DNA from: Dasypus novemcinctus
Taxonomy: Eukaryota > Chordata > Mammalia > Cingulata > Dasypodidae
NCBI RefSeq assembly: GCF_030445035.2
Contig: NC_080677.1
Span: 108,679,263-108,743,262, forward strand
Length of the DNA stretch: 64,000 nt
Direction of reading: 5' to 3'
Positions 44,095 to 59,834 of the stretch are shown in pieces. The notes under the pieces are model-generated. The model saw only the letters and a program-made list of their open reading frames with translations, had not been told where the DNA came from and did no database searches. The translations under genes were made by a program, and so were the position numbers. Within the stretch, counting starts at the first letter, position 1. Every line of letters starts with the position of its first letter.

Positions 44095-45185
44095 TTACAA
44101 ATGTTAAGAATATGGTGATACATGGGAAAATTACAACTAATATAATTTAGGGATTATAGTTAATAGTAATATTGTAATATTTGTGCAGCAATGGCAAAAA
44201 AGATATATCAATTCTAAGGAACAATAACAGGGGGTAAAGGAGCATGGGATTTTTCCTTTTAGGGTAATGAAAAAGTTCTGAAGTTGGCCAAGGTGATGTC
44301 AGCACAACTCTGATGAATACGAGAGCCCCTGAGTTTACACTTCGAATGGATTGCACAAAGCATGAGACTGTACAACATAATGGATCCTGTGGTAGAAGAT
44401 TGTTAACTGAACAAATATGAGAACACTCTCTCATAAATTGTAACAAGTATATAATACTAATACAGGGTATCAATAACCAGATGGGTTGGGGGAAAAATAC
44501 ACCAAATGTGTATTTAGGAATGATTTTTTTGACGATGGTCTTTCATAGTTCGTAACAATTGTTTCACAACAATGCAAGGTGTTGGTTGGTGGCGGAGTAA
44601 CGTAGGGAGCTCTGCATGATGATATGCACGTTTGTTTTCTAAGTTCACAACTTTTACTATATGTCACGCAGGTAGAGACGCTGGCCTGCCAGCTACACAG
44701 GTGGTCAAGCCTGACCAACGAATCTGATATTCCAGAGAAACCACACGGGAGTCCAGGGACGGTCATGCCTTTATTACTGCTCATACACAGACCCAGTGGC
44801 GGCAGGCTGGGGAGTGCTCAGCCTACTTACAGAACCCAGTGGCGCAGGCCGGACGAAGCTTTGTGCGAGCTCTGTGCCGCCTAAAAGACACGGTCAGCTT
44901 TTATAAGGTTACAAACAGTGGGACTAGCAAACAATTACCCAGACCTCTTTATTACCGCAGGTGTACCGTCTATGCTTACATCCAATCCCCTGTTTATGAG
45001 GGCCAGGTGGTTGGCCACACCAACCCATCCTTATTCCAGGCACTTGGGTTCACAGAAAGGGCATTCCATCTTCATTTACCCTACACTCTACATGTATTGT
45101 TTATGGATGTTCAAGTATGAATGATAAACTTCAATAAAAAACGTAATTCTAATGGAAAAAAAGAAAACAAACAAAAAAAAACCCT
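44095..45185 (+). repeat. L1 3' UTR split by a solo ERV LTR
   Basis: The left part (44095-44661) has 'aatataatttagggattatagttaatagtaatattg', 'gttgggggaaaaatacacc' and 'acaatgcaaggtgttgg', all recurrent L1 3' UTR phrases. The right part (45093-45185) ends in AATAAAAAACG and an A-rich tail. The LTR at 44662-45092 interrupts it. Confidence 0.65.
44662..45092 (-). mobile_element. Solo endogenous-retrovirus LTR (minus orientation)
   Basis: About 430 bp. On the minus strand it runs from TGTAGAGTGTAGGG to ACCTGCGTGACA (TG...CA ends). In order it carries an upstream region, a TATA box (CTTATAAAAGC, near 44900), and a polyadenylation signal (GTAATAAAGG, near 44770-44780). That is the U3-R-U5 layout of a retroviral LTR. 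No internal viral genes are present. Target-site duplication could not be resolved. Confidence 0.72.
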
Positions 45186-45188
45186 ATT

Positions 45189-46196
45189 TGTTGCAGTTTG
45201 ATTTTATTGATGAATTCCAACAAGAGATATAGATTATGTTTGTAAACTGGTCTTTTCCTCTAGGTGTGATAACCCTTTGATTGTATGAGATTCAGCTAAG
45301 ACATCTGATAAACTTAGGTTAAGATTAGGGCTTTAATTCAACCATGCCATTAAAGTGCGACTCAAGGTTGCGTCTCAGCCCCCTTGGTGGGCTGATAAAA
45401 TGGGTTCTCACACAGAAGTAGACACACAGAGAAGAACACCACAGAGGAAGACAGACAGCTCCTTTGACACAGCAGAAGCCCCTGGAAGAGAGACAGAGCT
45501 GATTGCCTGATAGCCTACAGCTGGCCTTGGGGACAGAGCACAGCAGCTGAGCCCAGAGAGAAACAGAGCCCCAGGAAGAGAGGAACCCAAGAAGCCTGAA
45601 CTCTTGGCAGACATCAGTTGCCATCTTGCCCCAACACATGGCAATAGACTTTGGTGAGGGAAATAACTTATGCTTTAAGGCCTGGTAAGTGTAAGCTTCT
45701 GCCCCAAATAAATACCCTTTATAAAAGCCAACAGAGGGAAGCAGATATGGCTTAACAGATAGAGCATTTGCCTACCATATAGGAGGTCCAATGGTTCGAA
45801 ACTCAGGGCATCCTGGCTTGTGAGGTGAGCTGGCCCACACGCAGTGCTGCTACGCACAGAGAGTGCTGGCCCATGCAGGGATGCCCCCGCATAAGGGTGC
45901 CCCCTGCACAAGGAGTGGCTCCTGCGCAAGATGAGCTGGCCCACGTGAAACTGCAGCCTGTTCAAGAGTGGTGCCCACACATGGAAAGCTGACGCAGCAA
46001 GATGATGCAACAAAAAGACACAGATCCCCAGTGCCACCTGATGAGAATACAAGAGACACAGAAGAACACAAAGTGAATGGACACAGAGTAGACAATGGGG
46101 GTGGGGCGGAGAGGGAGTAAATAAATCAATTTTGGGGAAAAAAGAGCCAAAAGATTTCTGGTATTTTGCATCAGCACCCTTTGGCTGGATAATACA
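45189..46196 (+). mobile_element. Solo LTR, MaLR-like family, split by a SINE
   Basis: Begins TGTTGCAGTTTGATTTTATTG and ends 'ctttggctggataataca'. It shares the CCCAAATAAATACCCTTTATAAAAGCC block and 'gcctgatagcctacagctggccttgg' with the 22.2-kb LTR. The SINE at 45735-46143 sits just after that block. Confidence 0.8.
45735..46143 (+). mobile_element. DAS-type SINE inside a solo LTR
   Basis: Head agggaagcagatatggctta, B-box TGGTTCGAAACTC, and tail GTAAATAAATCAATTTTGGGG. The target-site duplication AGCCAACAG / AGCCAAAAG is at 45726-45734 and 46144-46152. The insertion postdates the LTR. Confidence 0.9.
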
Positions 46197-47759
46197 GCTT
46201 TGAGGATGTCACCAATTGTGCATCCTACTTAAAACTTCTGGCCAAGATGTATTTAGATGGCTTCTTCTCCTATCCAAATGCATACCTTTTACTATTGACT
46301 CAATTTTCATATAGCCCATCAGAGAGGAAGCTTGGAAAAACAGAGAGGCCCATTGGCCTTCCCTTTCACAAGTTTAGATCTGGCCTTCGATTGCCAGCTT
46401 CTTGCGTCTTTTCTTTGCTATCAATACCCCAAATCAGAGAGAGCTCTTCATGGTCTTCAGTGTGGAAGGAATGCTCACACAAAATTCCAGTCCAAAAAAA
46501 AGGGGAGAGGTTGCTTTTCAAGTGAGTATTGTTTAGCCCAATTGTTAATTCAACAAATATCTATTGAGTGCATAACATGCACCTGCCCTCAAGAAACTCA
46601 AGCCTAGTAGAAGCTCCATCGTGCTTAGGACTTCCATCTGTCTGAGACTCTTGCAGTGGCCGCTGGGTATTAATTCTAGCATGGTCCCTCCATTGCACCT
46701 GCCAGGATAGGGTCAGGAAGGTCAAAGAAGATTAGCTGCTGGGGTGTGTGAGTGGAGAGGGGGTAAGTGTGGTGAAATGCAGATGTGATCAGGAAAAACT
46801 TACAACTTACTCAGGGAGAAACAGCAATTCAAATGAAAGGTAATTAATCTGGCTACGTAGAAAATATCTAGTGTATTATTTAAGAGACACTGTATTCTAG
46901 GATGTGGACTTTGCCTTTAAATTCTATCCAAAGCATTTGGTCTAAGTGGAGTTTAACCGTTACATTAAGGTAACGGTTTTAGGAGTTTTCAAAAGATGGC
47001 ATTTAAAAAAAAAAGCATTTAAAGAACCCAGGCAGAACATTTAACTGGAAACAGAGCATTGTTCTGAATTTATTTTTAAGGGTGGTTAACCAACTTGAGA
47101 TGGAAGCCATATAACACCTCCTCAAACCACTAGGTTTTGGGGCTGATGGCTTTAGTTCAGACTCTTCTGCCAAGTCTTTCTTTCCCAAGTTTGCTTGACT
47201 CCTCCTTCACCCCTCAGGCTGTCCAGTAGACAACCCCATCCCCATGAGAAATACAAGGGGCCTTTCTCTGGCGTTTCAGTTAGTAAGTTAATGCCTGTAT
47301 TCCGGGCCAAAACAATCACAGAGCTGCCTGATTCCAGTCTACACACCATGTGTTTGAGGAAGAATCATGCCTGGCTGCAGCTCCTGAAAAAATAAGTTTT
47401 GCCCCCCACAGAACAGATCACCACCTTCTGACGTTCCTCCTATGGGATGTGTTCATGAAGAGTCTGATTCAGGGTTGTTATTTTTCCCTTCTAGTTTAGA
47501 AATGAGAAAGGAAGGTATACCAGAAAGCACAGCTTTCAGGATACAAGGGCAGTGCTGTCTAATGCTGGAGGATGGCCAGGACTGGGGTGGGGTAAGGAAA
47601 GAAAGAGCAGGGGGCAGATGCAGGTGGGTTGGGCGTGAGTGTGCCAAGGCCATGGGGATCTCCATTTCAGCGTGATCAGGAATAAGATGGTTGCTTTCCA
47701 ATGCCAAAGGGGCCATTTCCTAGTTTTACACTAAGCAGTTATTTCAGAAGACTTTTTTT
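46197..47759. other. Intergenic, no gene recognised
   Basis: Single-copy sequence, MIR-like near 46540-46600 ('caacaaatatctattgagtgcataacatgcacctgccctcaagaaactcaagc' is L2/MIR-type). No exon chain. Confidence 0.45.
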
Positions 47760-48162
47760 TAAATTTTTTTTTTTTTAAGATTTATTTTATTTCTTTCTCT
47801 CCCCTTTCTCCCTCCCCATTATCTGCTCTGTGTATATTCGCTGTGTTTTTCTGCATCCACTTGCTTTATCCGGTGGCACTGGGGAACTCCGTCTCTTTTT
47901 TCTTGCGTCATCTTGCTGTGTCACCTCTCCATGTGTGCTGCGCCACTCCTGGGTGGGCTGCCCTTTTTTCACACAGGGTGGCTCTCCTTGCACGTGGGGC
48001 ACCCTACATGGGGGACACCCCTGCGTGGCAGGGCACTTCTTGTGCGTGGCAGCACTGTGCTTGGGCCAGCTCACCACGCAGGTCAGGAGGCCCTGGGTTT
48101 GAACTGCAGACCTCCCATATGGTAGATGGACGCTCTATCAGTTGAGCCACATCTGCGTCCCT
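47760..48162 (-). mobile_element. DAS-type SINE, long form
   Basis: T-run and AAGATTTATTTTATTTCTTTC on the left; B-box GGTTTGAACTGCAGACC and 'gagccacatctgcgtccc' on the right. Flanks 'cagaagacttttt' and 'aaaagacatttt' are a weak, diverged target-site duplication. It is an older copy. Confidence 0.85.
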
Positions 48163-48169
48163 CAAAAGA

Positions 48170-49380
48170 CATTTTACAAGCCAGTTTTTCTTCACCTTTA
48201 AAAGCACTGTCACCTATTGTGTCCACTTTTAGCTTCTCAATTACGTGGAAGTGATGCAGAGTAACTTTATCTTATAATCAGAAACCACAGTGTAACAGAT
48301 TCACTGTCCTGCCTCAGTTAGGGGCAGGGCTCAGTCCTCTCAAGTCTCAACTCACTTAGGCCATTGTCTCTTCTAGCCAGACTAATCTTGCAAGATGCAA
48401 TTTGGTTTGGGGGCATGAATGGATTTAGTCATATCTTTAAATTGCATCCATAGCCTGCAAACTTGCTAAGAAATATCTTTGGGGTCACTGCACTCCTAGG
48501 TGGACAGGGCCCTGGGCATTCATCCCCATCCAGCTGCACTGGGCTCCTCTTCCTAACCCTGAGATGCCACCCTCTGTAGCATCAATAACTTGTCCCGTCT
48601 CAGATTAGTACAGTTCATTCAGTCTCGAAGCAGAATTACTGATGACTGCCCAGGGGTCAAATTAAAGATGTGGTTCAAAGCTAATGCCTAATATCCTGCA
48701 GACTCAAAAGAAAGCCACTGGCATATCCAGTTACAAGTGGCCCAAGAAGCCCAGGCACTGATTGTGCAAACCCCTCTCATTCTAACTGGGTAGACAAAAC
48801 TCCACATAGAGCCTCCCCAGAAGCCAGCCCTCTGTTGTTTACTGTCAAGGACTAGGGAGAGGCAGTCCAGGGGCAGCTGTGACTGAAATCACTCAGAGAG
48901 GTATGTGGGCCAGTCAGCCTCTCCTGGTCCCTCCCAGTAGAACTTGTGGCACCTGGGACAATGCGCTGCGGCACGTGGTAGAGTGGCAGCACCCCCAGGT
49001 TACTGAGGAAGACCCCCAAGAGTACATGGAATTGGTGGCTTCATTTTCCTAACGCCTTCACCTTCCAAGCAGCTCCCCTGCTGCAGCTGTTCAGTTCTGG
49101 GAATGTTTCTTCCTCCTTATGTCTATTCTACCACAAAAGGAAAGCCAGTGTGGTTGGCTGCAATTCAGAAATTGCGAGGCTTTTCCCGAAAGGTAGTTTT
49201 AGCCTAGCCATCATCAAATCTCCCTGAACAGCAAAACAGCTCAGACTAGTGAAAAATCTGCTCTTTTTTCAGGCTGAGACAAGATGTGAGAACCCACTGT
49301 TAGACTAAAAAGTTATTTCTGAATCCATTCATATGCCTGCTGGGTGCCAAAGAAGTGGCACAGACCTAATCACTCTAGGG
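48170..49380. other. Intergenic, no gene recognised
   Basis: Repeat-poor sequence of moderate GC with no recognisable coding exon. Confidence 0.45.
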
Positions 49381-50000
49381 GAGAAATGACTTCTAGGTGG
49401 AGTGGCCAGGACCAGCTCCACCTGGTGGGTTTAATTAGAGTGGTCTCAAGGCATGGGAAGACAGCAGAATGGGATGGAGGCATCCCCAGAGAGTGATCAG
49501 GATGAGCAGGAGGCAGCAAGCAGAGAGCCCAGCACGCAATGAGCAGCCTGCACTGGGGGAGCTAAGGATTTGGGTGGATAAGGCCAGGTTTGGGCCAGAT
49601 TGTGGAGGGCTTTAAATATCAGATTAAGGAATTTGTCAGGGGAATGTAATGATCAAACAGGTGTTTAAGAAGATGAATTTGAAGAGAATGTGCAGGATGA
49701 ACTGGAAAATCTGGAAGCATGGCAACATTTAGGAGAATGTGAGATTAATTAGGTTGTTGCAGGAGCCCTGTGTGAGATGATACGGGTATAAATGAGCATA
49801 GTGCAGCAGAAATGGGAAGGGACAGCTGCAAGAGACATTGTTAAGAAAGAATGGATGAGGTTTGCTGCCTGATTGGATTGGGGACACAGGGAGCTCAAGG
49901 AATCAAAGAGGACAACAGAGTTTTGAGCATGGGCAACTGGTAGAACAATGAATAGAAAAAGGGATGTTAGAAGACAGAGCTTGTTTGGGTAATGTGAATT
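49380..50000 (+). repeat. L2-like LINE 3' region
   Basis: 'gggccagattgtggagggctttaaatatcagattaaggaatttg', 'aggttgttgcaggagccctgtgtgagatgatac', 'aatcaaagaggacaacagagttttgagcatgggcaactggtagaacaatg' follow the familiar L2 3' order. Confidence 0.65.
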
Positions 50001-50469
50001 CAGTTTCAGACAGACAGTCTACAGGATAAACAAGCAAAGTGTATGCTGGGTAATGGGAAATGTAACACTAAAGTTTGGGAGACAAGTCATGAATGATGAT
50101 GAATTTGGGAATCAAATGCTGCAATGCGACAAATGAAGTTGTGGAATGAATGAGATTTCTAAGGAAAAGCATACAAAGAATGGACACATTTAAAGTAATT
50201 CTACGCATGTCCTCTTCATTTAAAAGTAGGTATCAGTTTGAGAAAGCCAAGGAAGATAGCATTTTTATGTCTCAACAGGAGCTAAATTATAATTTAAACA
50301 CCTCAGTATGCCCCTGAAACAAATTTGGCCCAAGTAATGGCTGATATATCATGGAGGAAAAAAATCGGTAAATAATGCAGTGAACATAATCTAAAAAGAT
50401 CAATGGTTTCCATCTCACAAGGATGAGTAAGCAATGAAAAGAGAAACTTATGACAACTATCCTACAGAG

Positions 50470-50905
50470 AATATTTAATTAGAGAAAAGTCATCACTTTT
50501 TTGGGTACATGAATATTCAAAGCAGCTTTATTTGTAATTTTCAAAAGTGTAAACAAATACCTATACAATGGAATACTATACAGCAATAAAACAAAATCAA
50601 CTATTGCTAAAAACTACAGCATGAAAAATCTCAAAATAATTATGTGTTGCAGTAGGATTTCATTTATATAAAATTCTAGTAAATACAAAGCATCTATACC
50701 GAGAGAGGTGCCTAACTGGTTGCCTAGAGATGGTGGTGGGGATGAGTAGGGATGGAAGGAATATAAAGGGTCATGAGGAATCTTTTGAGGGTGATGACAA
50801 TCTACTCATTTTAACCCAAAGACCAAAATATTGATTGTATTTTGCTGTGCATTGTCTTTGTGAAGTATGAATTCAAATTAATTCACCAAAGAATTTTTAT
50901 AAAAG
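50470..50905 (+). repeat. Old L1 3' fragment
   Basis: 'gaatattcaaagcagctttatttgtaattttcaaaagtgtaaac', 'tacaatggaatactatacagcaataaaac', 'gtgcctaactggttgcctagagatggtggtgggg', '...gtattttgctgtgcattg' match the L1 ORF2 tail and 3' UTR. Confidence 0.75.
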
Positions 50906-51769
50906 ATATATACCTGTTGTAAGCACAAACTTCTGTCAAGAGAAGTTAATATAGGAAAGCTACTTAAGAGTACTACAATCCACGTTAGACTTAAGATGCA
51001 AACACTTTTTCTAGTGTGTATCCCTAGTTGTTTGACATGTCTTTAGTGTATACTGTATCTTTTGATAGTCACCTTAAAAAATATTATAGCTTTGAATTCT
51101 TAGACTAAAAGCTACCTTAGACCCAAGAAAGAACATCTTTTGTTTTTTGTACTGTTAAAAATTTTTTCCTTATTGTTTTTAATAAAGTATATGCAACTGT
51201 ACAGTGACTGTTGTTCCACTGTGTTCCATGACATCTTCAATAACTTTTGAAATAGAAGACTTAGATTTTAACATATTTATATATTTAACATTGTTGATAT
51301 TTTTTCTAAAATAACATAACAAATGTATTTAACATATATCAAAAGCAGTTATGTGATTGGAAATTGTGACATCTTCCTTTTTTTTGGACATCCAGCTTTT
51401 GAAAAACCAAAAACAACTTTTTGAAAAACATAATATACAAATTACACAAAATGAGATGCATATATAAGACCGACACACAGCTATTCAGAAGATATTGTCT
51501 TTAGCTGTTTCTTGATTTACATAAAGTGATGGAAGTAGTCTCTAATATGTCAATAAAAAAATAAGTATATACATAAGAAACTAAAGGTGGGGAGCCGAGT
51601 GAAAATTACAAACTTGGTAATTTCTCACTCTTGGCTATTTTAAACAAATCTAAAAAAGTTAAACAGAAAGGATATCATTATGATCTTAAATATTTCACAA
51701 TAATACAGAATAGTGAAATTCAGTTGTTAAAACTAAAAGCAGTGAAGTCTCTTTTGATGTCCTCAGACT
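50906..51769. other. AT-rich intergenic stretch before the TMEM209 3' end
   Basis: No gene. A plus-strand AATAAAGT lies near 51180 with a TGT-rich downstream stretch, which could be chance in AT-rich DNA. Confidence 0.4.
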
Positions 51770-52378
51770 CCTAATACCTAAATAGTTTATTTCTACCAGC
51801 TAAATTTAACCCAGGAATTGACTTTTTAAGCACCAATATTGTCGAATTTCTTTTAATAATATTTAAAAATATACACGGGCTAACACTATTTAGAAGTTAA
51901 TCTCATTTCTTTGAATATGCATCTTGGACTGATGTGCAAAACAACGGAAAATAGAGAGATAGAAATACTAAATTAGCAATGTGTATGTTCTTTTTACTTT
52001 ATACTAAAAATAACACTACTGAAAAAAATTTTGCAGTGAAAGAATCAGGTGGATGACTGATTTGGGGATTACAATGAAAAAGGAGAGAGAAACACTGTTT
52101 TTGGTCAATAAAAATCTGAAGGGTTGCAGTTTTGCTGGCAACTAAAAACTGTGAAATGCAATATAAAATTGAAGACAATGTATAGAATGTTGGCATAGAA
52201 GAGGTATCAGACATATTTTCACAAGGAAACTTCATAATAGCATCATTAAATCTAAAGAGTTTGTAACATATACACATATGCACTTTATTCAGAAGATGCA
52301 GTGACTAAGAGATGTTTAGATTCAACTTCTTCTGGTTCAGTCAAATTGAAGTCCAAATGTTTGGAATTGAAAGACCCA
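51770..52378 (-). other. TMEM209: TMEM209 3' untranslated region (end uncertain)
   Basis: Follows the TAA of TMEM209 on the minus strand. Candidate polyadenylation signals (AATAAA on minus, TTTATT on plus) are at 52284-52289, just 90 bp past the stop, and at 51786-51791. The sequence between is repeat-free. The distal end is taken here; the choice is inference. Confidence 0.45.
52284..52289 (-). terminator. TMEM209: Candidate proximal polyadenylation signal of TMEM209
   Basis: AATAAA on the minus strand (gaataaagtgcatatgtgtat), with GT-rich sequence directly downstream. Confidence 0.45.
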
Positions 52379-55929
<3,551 letters not shown>

Positions 55930-55969
55930 TTAAATCTGATGGTTAATGCAGATGCTACTAATTCACATT

Positions 55970-56260
55970 CTACTATCTCAACTAATTCACACTTTGATTT
56001 ACTTTGTGCTAAGAAGTGGGAATATTGTGGTGAATAAAATAGGGAGGGTCTGGGGAATCAAAGAAACTCTGACAGGAAACCAGGAATTATAGTGTGTTAA
56101 ATGTTATGAGAGAGGAGGTGCAGGGTGGAATGGGACCAAATAGAAGGTATCTAACCTAGATTGGTGAGGCAGGAAATGCCTTCTTGAGGAAGAGATTGTT
56201 CAGCTGATAAAGATAAATAGACTGGGAGGGTCCACACATGTAAACAGCATTTACAAAGAT
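55970..56260 (+). repeat. L2-like fragment
   Basis: 'gatgtggtgaataaaatagggagggtc...gtgtgttaaatgttatgagagaggaggtgcagggtggaatgggacc...ggaaatgccttcttgaggaagagattgttcagctg' follows the L2 pattern. Confidence 0.45.
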
Positions 56261-56384
56261 TTGGAGAGTAGGCTTCTCAGGTTGATACCCTTTACACTAC
56301 ACACATGAAAAACCTCCATACCCAAAATTAAATAGCATAAACCAGAGTGTTGCAATTAAAAAAGTTTTTAGTCATCTGTCAAAA

Positions 56385-57190
56385 CGCACTGTATACAGAC
56401 TTCCAGGAGGATGGTGGATTGAAAGACACAGGACTCTCTTCTCTCTCAGAAAAGTAGCTAGAGGTCAGGCTGAAACAGTTTCGAAAAAGATATTCTGGGG
56501 TTTAGGACACCAGGTGAAGGCTGGACACCGCCCAGAAAAAAAGGGGGACAAAGGAAGAGAACTGCTACAGCAAAACTGTGCGCTGAAACCAGCGGCTGCT
56601 CCTGCCGGCACCCTCCCCCACACTAAAGACACATTAGAATTCTCAGGTCTCTGAGCCCGCTACAGACAAAGGGGGCTCCAGGGATCCAGCGCCCCAGGAA
56701 AGGGGAGAGAGACACATAGCCTAAGGCTGACTCAGCTTCTGACCCACAAATTTGGTCTGCTGTGTCCCACCAGCCCTTCCAGAACACGTCGGGTTGATCC
56801 ATTGATTGCCTTGGGAGACGGCAAGGACTAAAAGGTGATCCACTACGAAAGAGATCCCACCTTCCTAATCTCTCTACTAACCCCGGACTGATTGTTGAAG
56901 ACAAAGAGGGGAGCAGAATAATTTCCAACTCAGGAAAAGGGAGGGGGCTGCCAGAGAAGGCTGGAGAACTGTCTCTGAGACAGTTTGAATTACAAGGCTC
57001 TTAGACTCCAGGCAGGAACCTCTATCACATTGATCTGGTATGCGTTGCACCAAACACAGTTTGTAAAAAAGAATCCACCTGTGCAGGGAATATTAAAGGA
57101 AGCCTTAGTGCCTGAAAGAAAAAGACAGGAGAGAGAGGCTTGGAGGAAAGTATATAAGAATGAATAGCGGAAAGGATAACCAAGAGTAAA
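56385..57190 (+). promoter_or_regulatory. L1 5' UTR
   Basis: GC-richer than the ORF2 that follows, purine-rich on the plus strand, with no open reading frame of ORF1 type. It may once have held sense and antisense L1 promoter activity; the antisense direction would run with TMEM209. Confidence 0.6.
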
Positions 57191-57936
57191 ATGACAAAAA
57201 TATAATGACATATGAAAACCAAAGAATAAAATGGTAGAAGTAAATAGTGTATTTACAAGAATATCATCGAATGTGAATGGATTAAACTCCCCAATTAAAA
57301 GAATAGGCTGAAAGAATGGATAAAAACTATGAGCCATCCATATGCTGCTTACAAGAGACACACCATAGATCCAGGGATACAAACCAGCTGAAAGTGAATG
57401 GATGGAAAAAGATACTCCACGCAAATAGTAACCAAAAAAGACAGGGGTCGCTATACTAATATCAGACAAAACAGACTTTAAATGCAAAAAAATTATAAGA
57501 GAGACAGAATACTATTATATATTAACAAAAGGACAATCCACCAGGAAGAAATAACAGTCTTAAATATCTATACACCTAACCAGGGTGCCCCAAAATATGA
57601 GGCAAACTATGGCAAAACTGAAGAGAGAAACAGATATCTCTACAATAATTGTTGGAGATTTCAACATACCACTGACATCATTAGATAAACAACTAGGCAG
57701 AAGATCAACAAGTAAACAGAGAATTTGAACAATATGATAAACAAACGAGACCTAAGAGACATATATATAATGTTGCATCCAAACTCAGCACTTCTCAAGT
57801 GCCCATGGATCATTCTCTAGGATAGACCACGGTAGGGCACAATGCAGCTCTCAATAAATAGAAAAAGACTGAAATTATACAAAGCACTTCTCAGATCATA
57901 ATGAAATGAAACTGGAAATCAAGAATAGAAAGGAAA

Positions 57937-58022
57937 GGGGAGCTAATGTAGCTCAGTGGTTGAGCACCTGCATCCCATATATGAGGTCCTGGGTTCAATC
58001 TCTGCTACCTTCTAAAAAAAAA
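57937..58022 (+). mobile_element. Short tRNA-like SINE monomer
   Basis: Head ggggagctaatgtagctcag, B-box GGGTTCAATCTC and a short A-tail. Together with the next SINE it is enclosed by AAGAATAGAAAGGAAA (57921-57936) and AAGAATAGCCAGGAAA (58473-58488). Confidence 0.8.
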
Positions 58023-58039
58023 CACAACTGTTGAATTTT

Positions 58040-58472
58040 GGGAAGTGGACTTGGCCCAGTGGATAGGGCATCCGCCTACCACATGGGAGATCCGTGGTTC
58101 AAACCCCGGGCCTCCTTGACTCATGTGGAGCTGGCCCATGCACAGTGCTGATGCGCGCAAGGAGTGCTATGCCATGCAGGGGTGCCCCCCCCCCCGCGTT
58201 AGGGGAGCCCCACACGCAAGGAGTGCGCCCCATAAGGAGAGCCGCCCAGCGTGAAAGAAAGTGCAGCCTGCCCAAGAATGGTGTTACGCACACAGAGCGC
58301 TGATGCAGCAAGATGACGCAACAACAACAAAAAGAAACACAGATTCCCGTGCTGCTGACAACAGAAGCAGACAAAAAGAGAACATGCAGCAAATGTACAC
58401 AGAGAACAGACAACTGAGGCGGGGGGGAGGGATGGGGAAAGAAAGAAATAAAATAAATCTTAAAAAAAAAAA
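58040..58472 (+). mobile_element. DAS-type SINE, long form
   Basis: Head gggaagtggacttggcccag, B-box TGGTTCAAACCCC, and tail AAATAAAATAAATCTTAAAA. It follows the monomer after 17 bp and seems to have landed in or with the monomer tail, because only one outer target-site duplication is visible. Confidence 0.9.
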
Positions 58473-59426
58473 AAGAATAGCCAGGAAAAAAGTAAATTTG
58501 CAATGTGTGGAGGCTAAACAACACATACCTAAATAATCAGTGGGTCAAAGAAGAAATTGCAAGTGAAATCAGTAAAAATATTGAGGCAAATGAAAATGAG
58601 AATACAATTTATCAAAACTTATGGATTACAGAGAAGGCAGTCTTGGGAGGGAAATTTATAACCCTACACGCCTATATTAAAAAAGAAGCACTAACTTCAA
58701 AGATTTAACTGAAGTAGAGAAACTAGAAAATAGCAAACCAATCCCGAAGCAAGAAGAAGGAAAGAAATAATAAAGATTAGGGCAGAAATCAATGAATTGA
58801 GAAAAAAAAATTGAGAAAATGAACAACACAAACACCTGGTTCTTTGAGAAGATCAATAAAATTGACAAATCCTTAGAGAGACTAACAAAGAAAAAAGTAG
58901 GATGACGGAAATATATACAATCAGAAATGAAAGGGGGGAAGTAACGAATGACTGCACAGAAATAAATTTAACCATTAGAGGAATATTATGAGTAACTGTA
59001 TGCTAACAAACCAGACAACCTAGATGAAATGGGTAAATTTCTAGAAATGCACAACCTACATTGATGCTACAAGAAATACAAGAATTTAACAAACCAATCA
59101 CACTTAAAGAGATTAAACCTGTCATCAAAAATCTCCCAACAAAGAAAAGTCCAGGACCAGACGGCTTCACAGGTGAATACTACCAAGGATTTCAAAAAGA
59201 ATTAATAATAATCCTGTCTAAACTATTCCAAAAAGTTGAAGAGGAGGGAAAATTACCCAACACATTTTATGAAGCCAACGTCATCCTAATACCAAAGACA
59301 GATAAAGATACTACAAGAGAAGAAAACTATAGACCCATTTCTCTAATGAACATAGATGCAAAAATTCTAAACAAAATACTTACAAATTGAATCCAACAGC
59401 ATATCAAAAGAGTTACACATCACGAC

Positions 59427-59834
59427 TATAGCAGTTTGATATGGTTATGAATTCCAAAAATAGATATTGGATTATGTTTGTAATCTGGTCTGTGTCTGGG
59501 CATAATTAAGTTATGCTTAGGGCTTTGATTGGGCCATGTCATTAGGGCATTGAGTCTCCACCCCTTGGTGGGTGAGGAATCACAGATAAAAGGCAAGGCA
59601 AAGAACAGAGCTGAGGGTTTTTGATGTTGGAGTTTGATGTTGAAGCCTTAAACTGGAGCCCCAGCAGACGTCGGCAGCCATCTTGCTCCAACATGTGAAA
59701 ACAGATTTTGGTGAGGGAAGTAACTTATGCTTATGGCCTGGTATCCGTAAGCTCCTACCCCAAATAAATACCCTTTACAAAAACCAACAGATTTCTGGTA
59801 TTTTGCATCAGCACCCTTTTGGCTGACTAATACA
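59427..59834 (+). repeat. 5' LTR of the MaLR-like element (shortened)
   Basis: 408 bp. It matches the 3' LTR except that the purine-rich block between 'ggagccccag' and 'cagacgtcggcag' is absent. Confidence 0.9.

Noticed and set aside
51170..51200. Plus-strand AATAAA with TGT-rich downstream, a possible gene end
   Set aside because: No coding sequence or transcript evidence upstream on the plus strand; AT-rich DNA makes such signals common.
56990..57487. 165-codon minus-strand ORF
   Set aside because: It is the antisense of the L1 endonuclease region.
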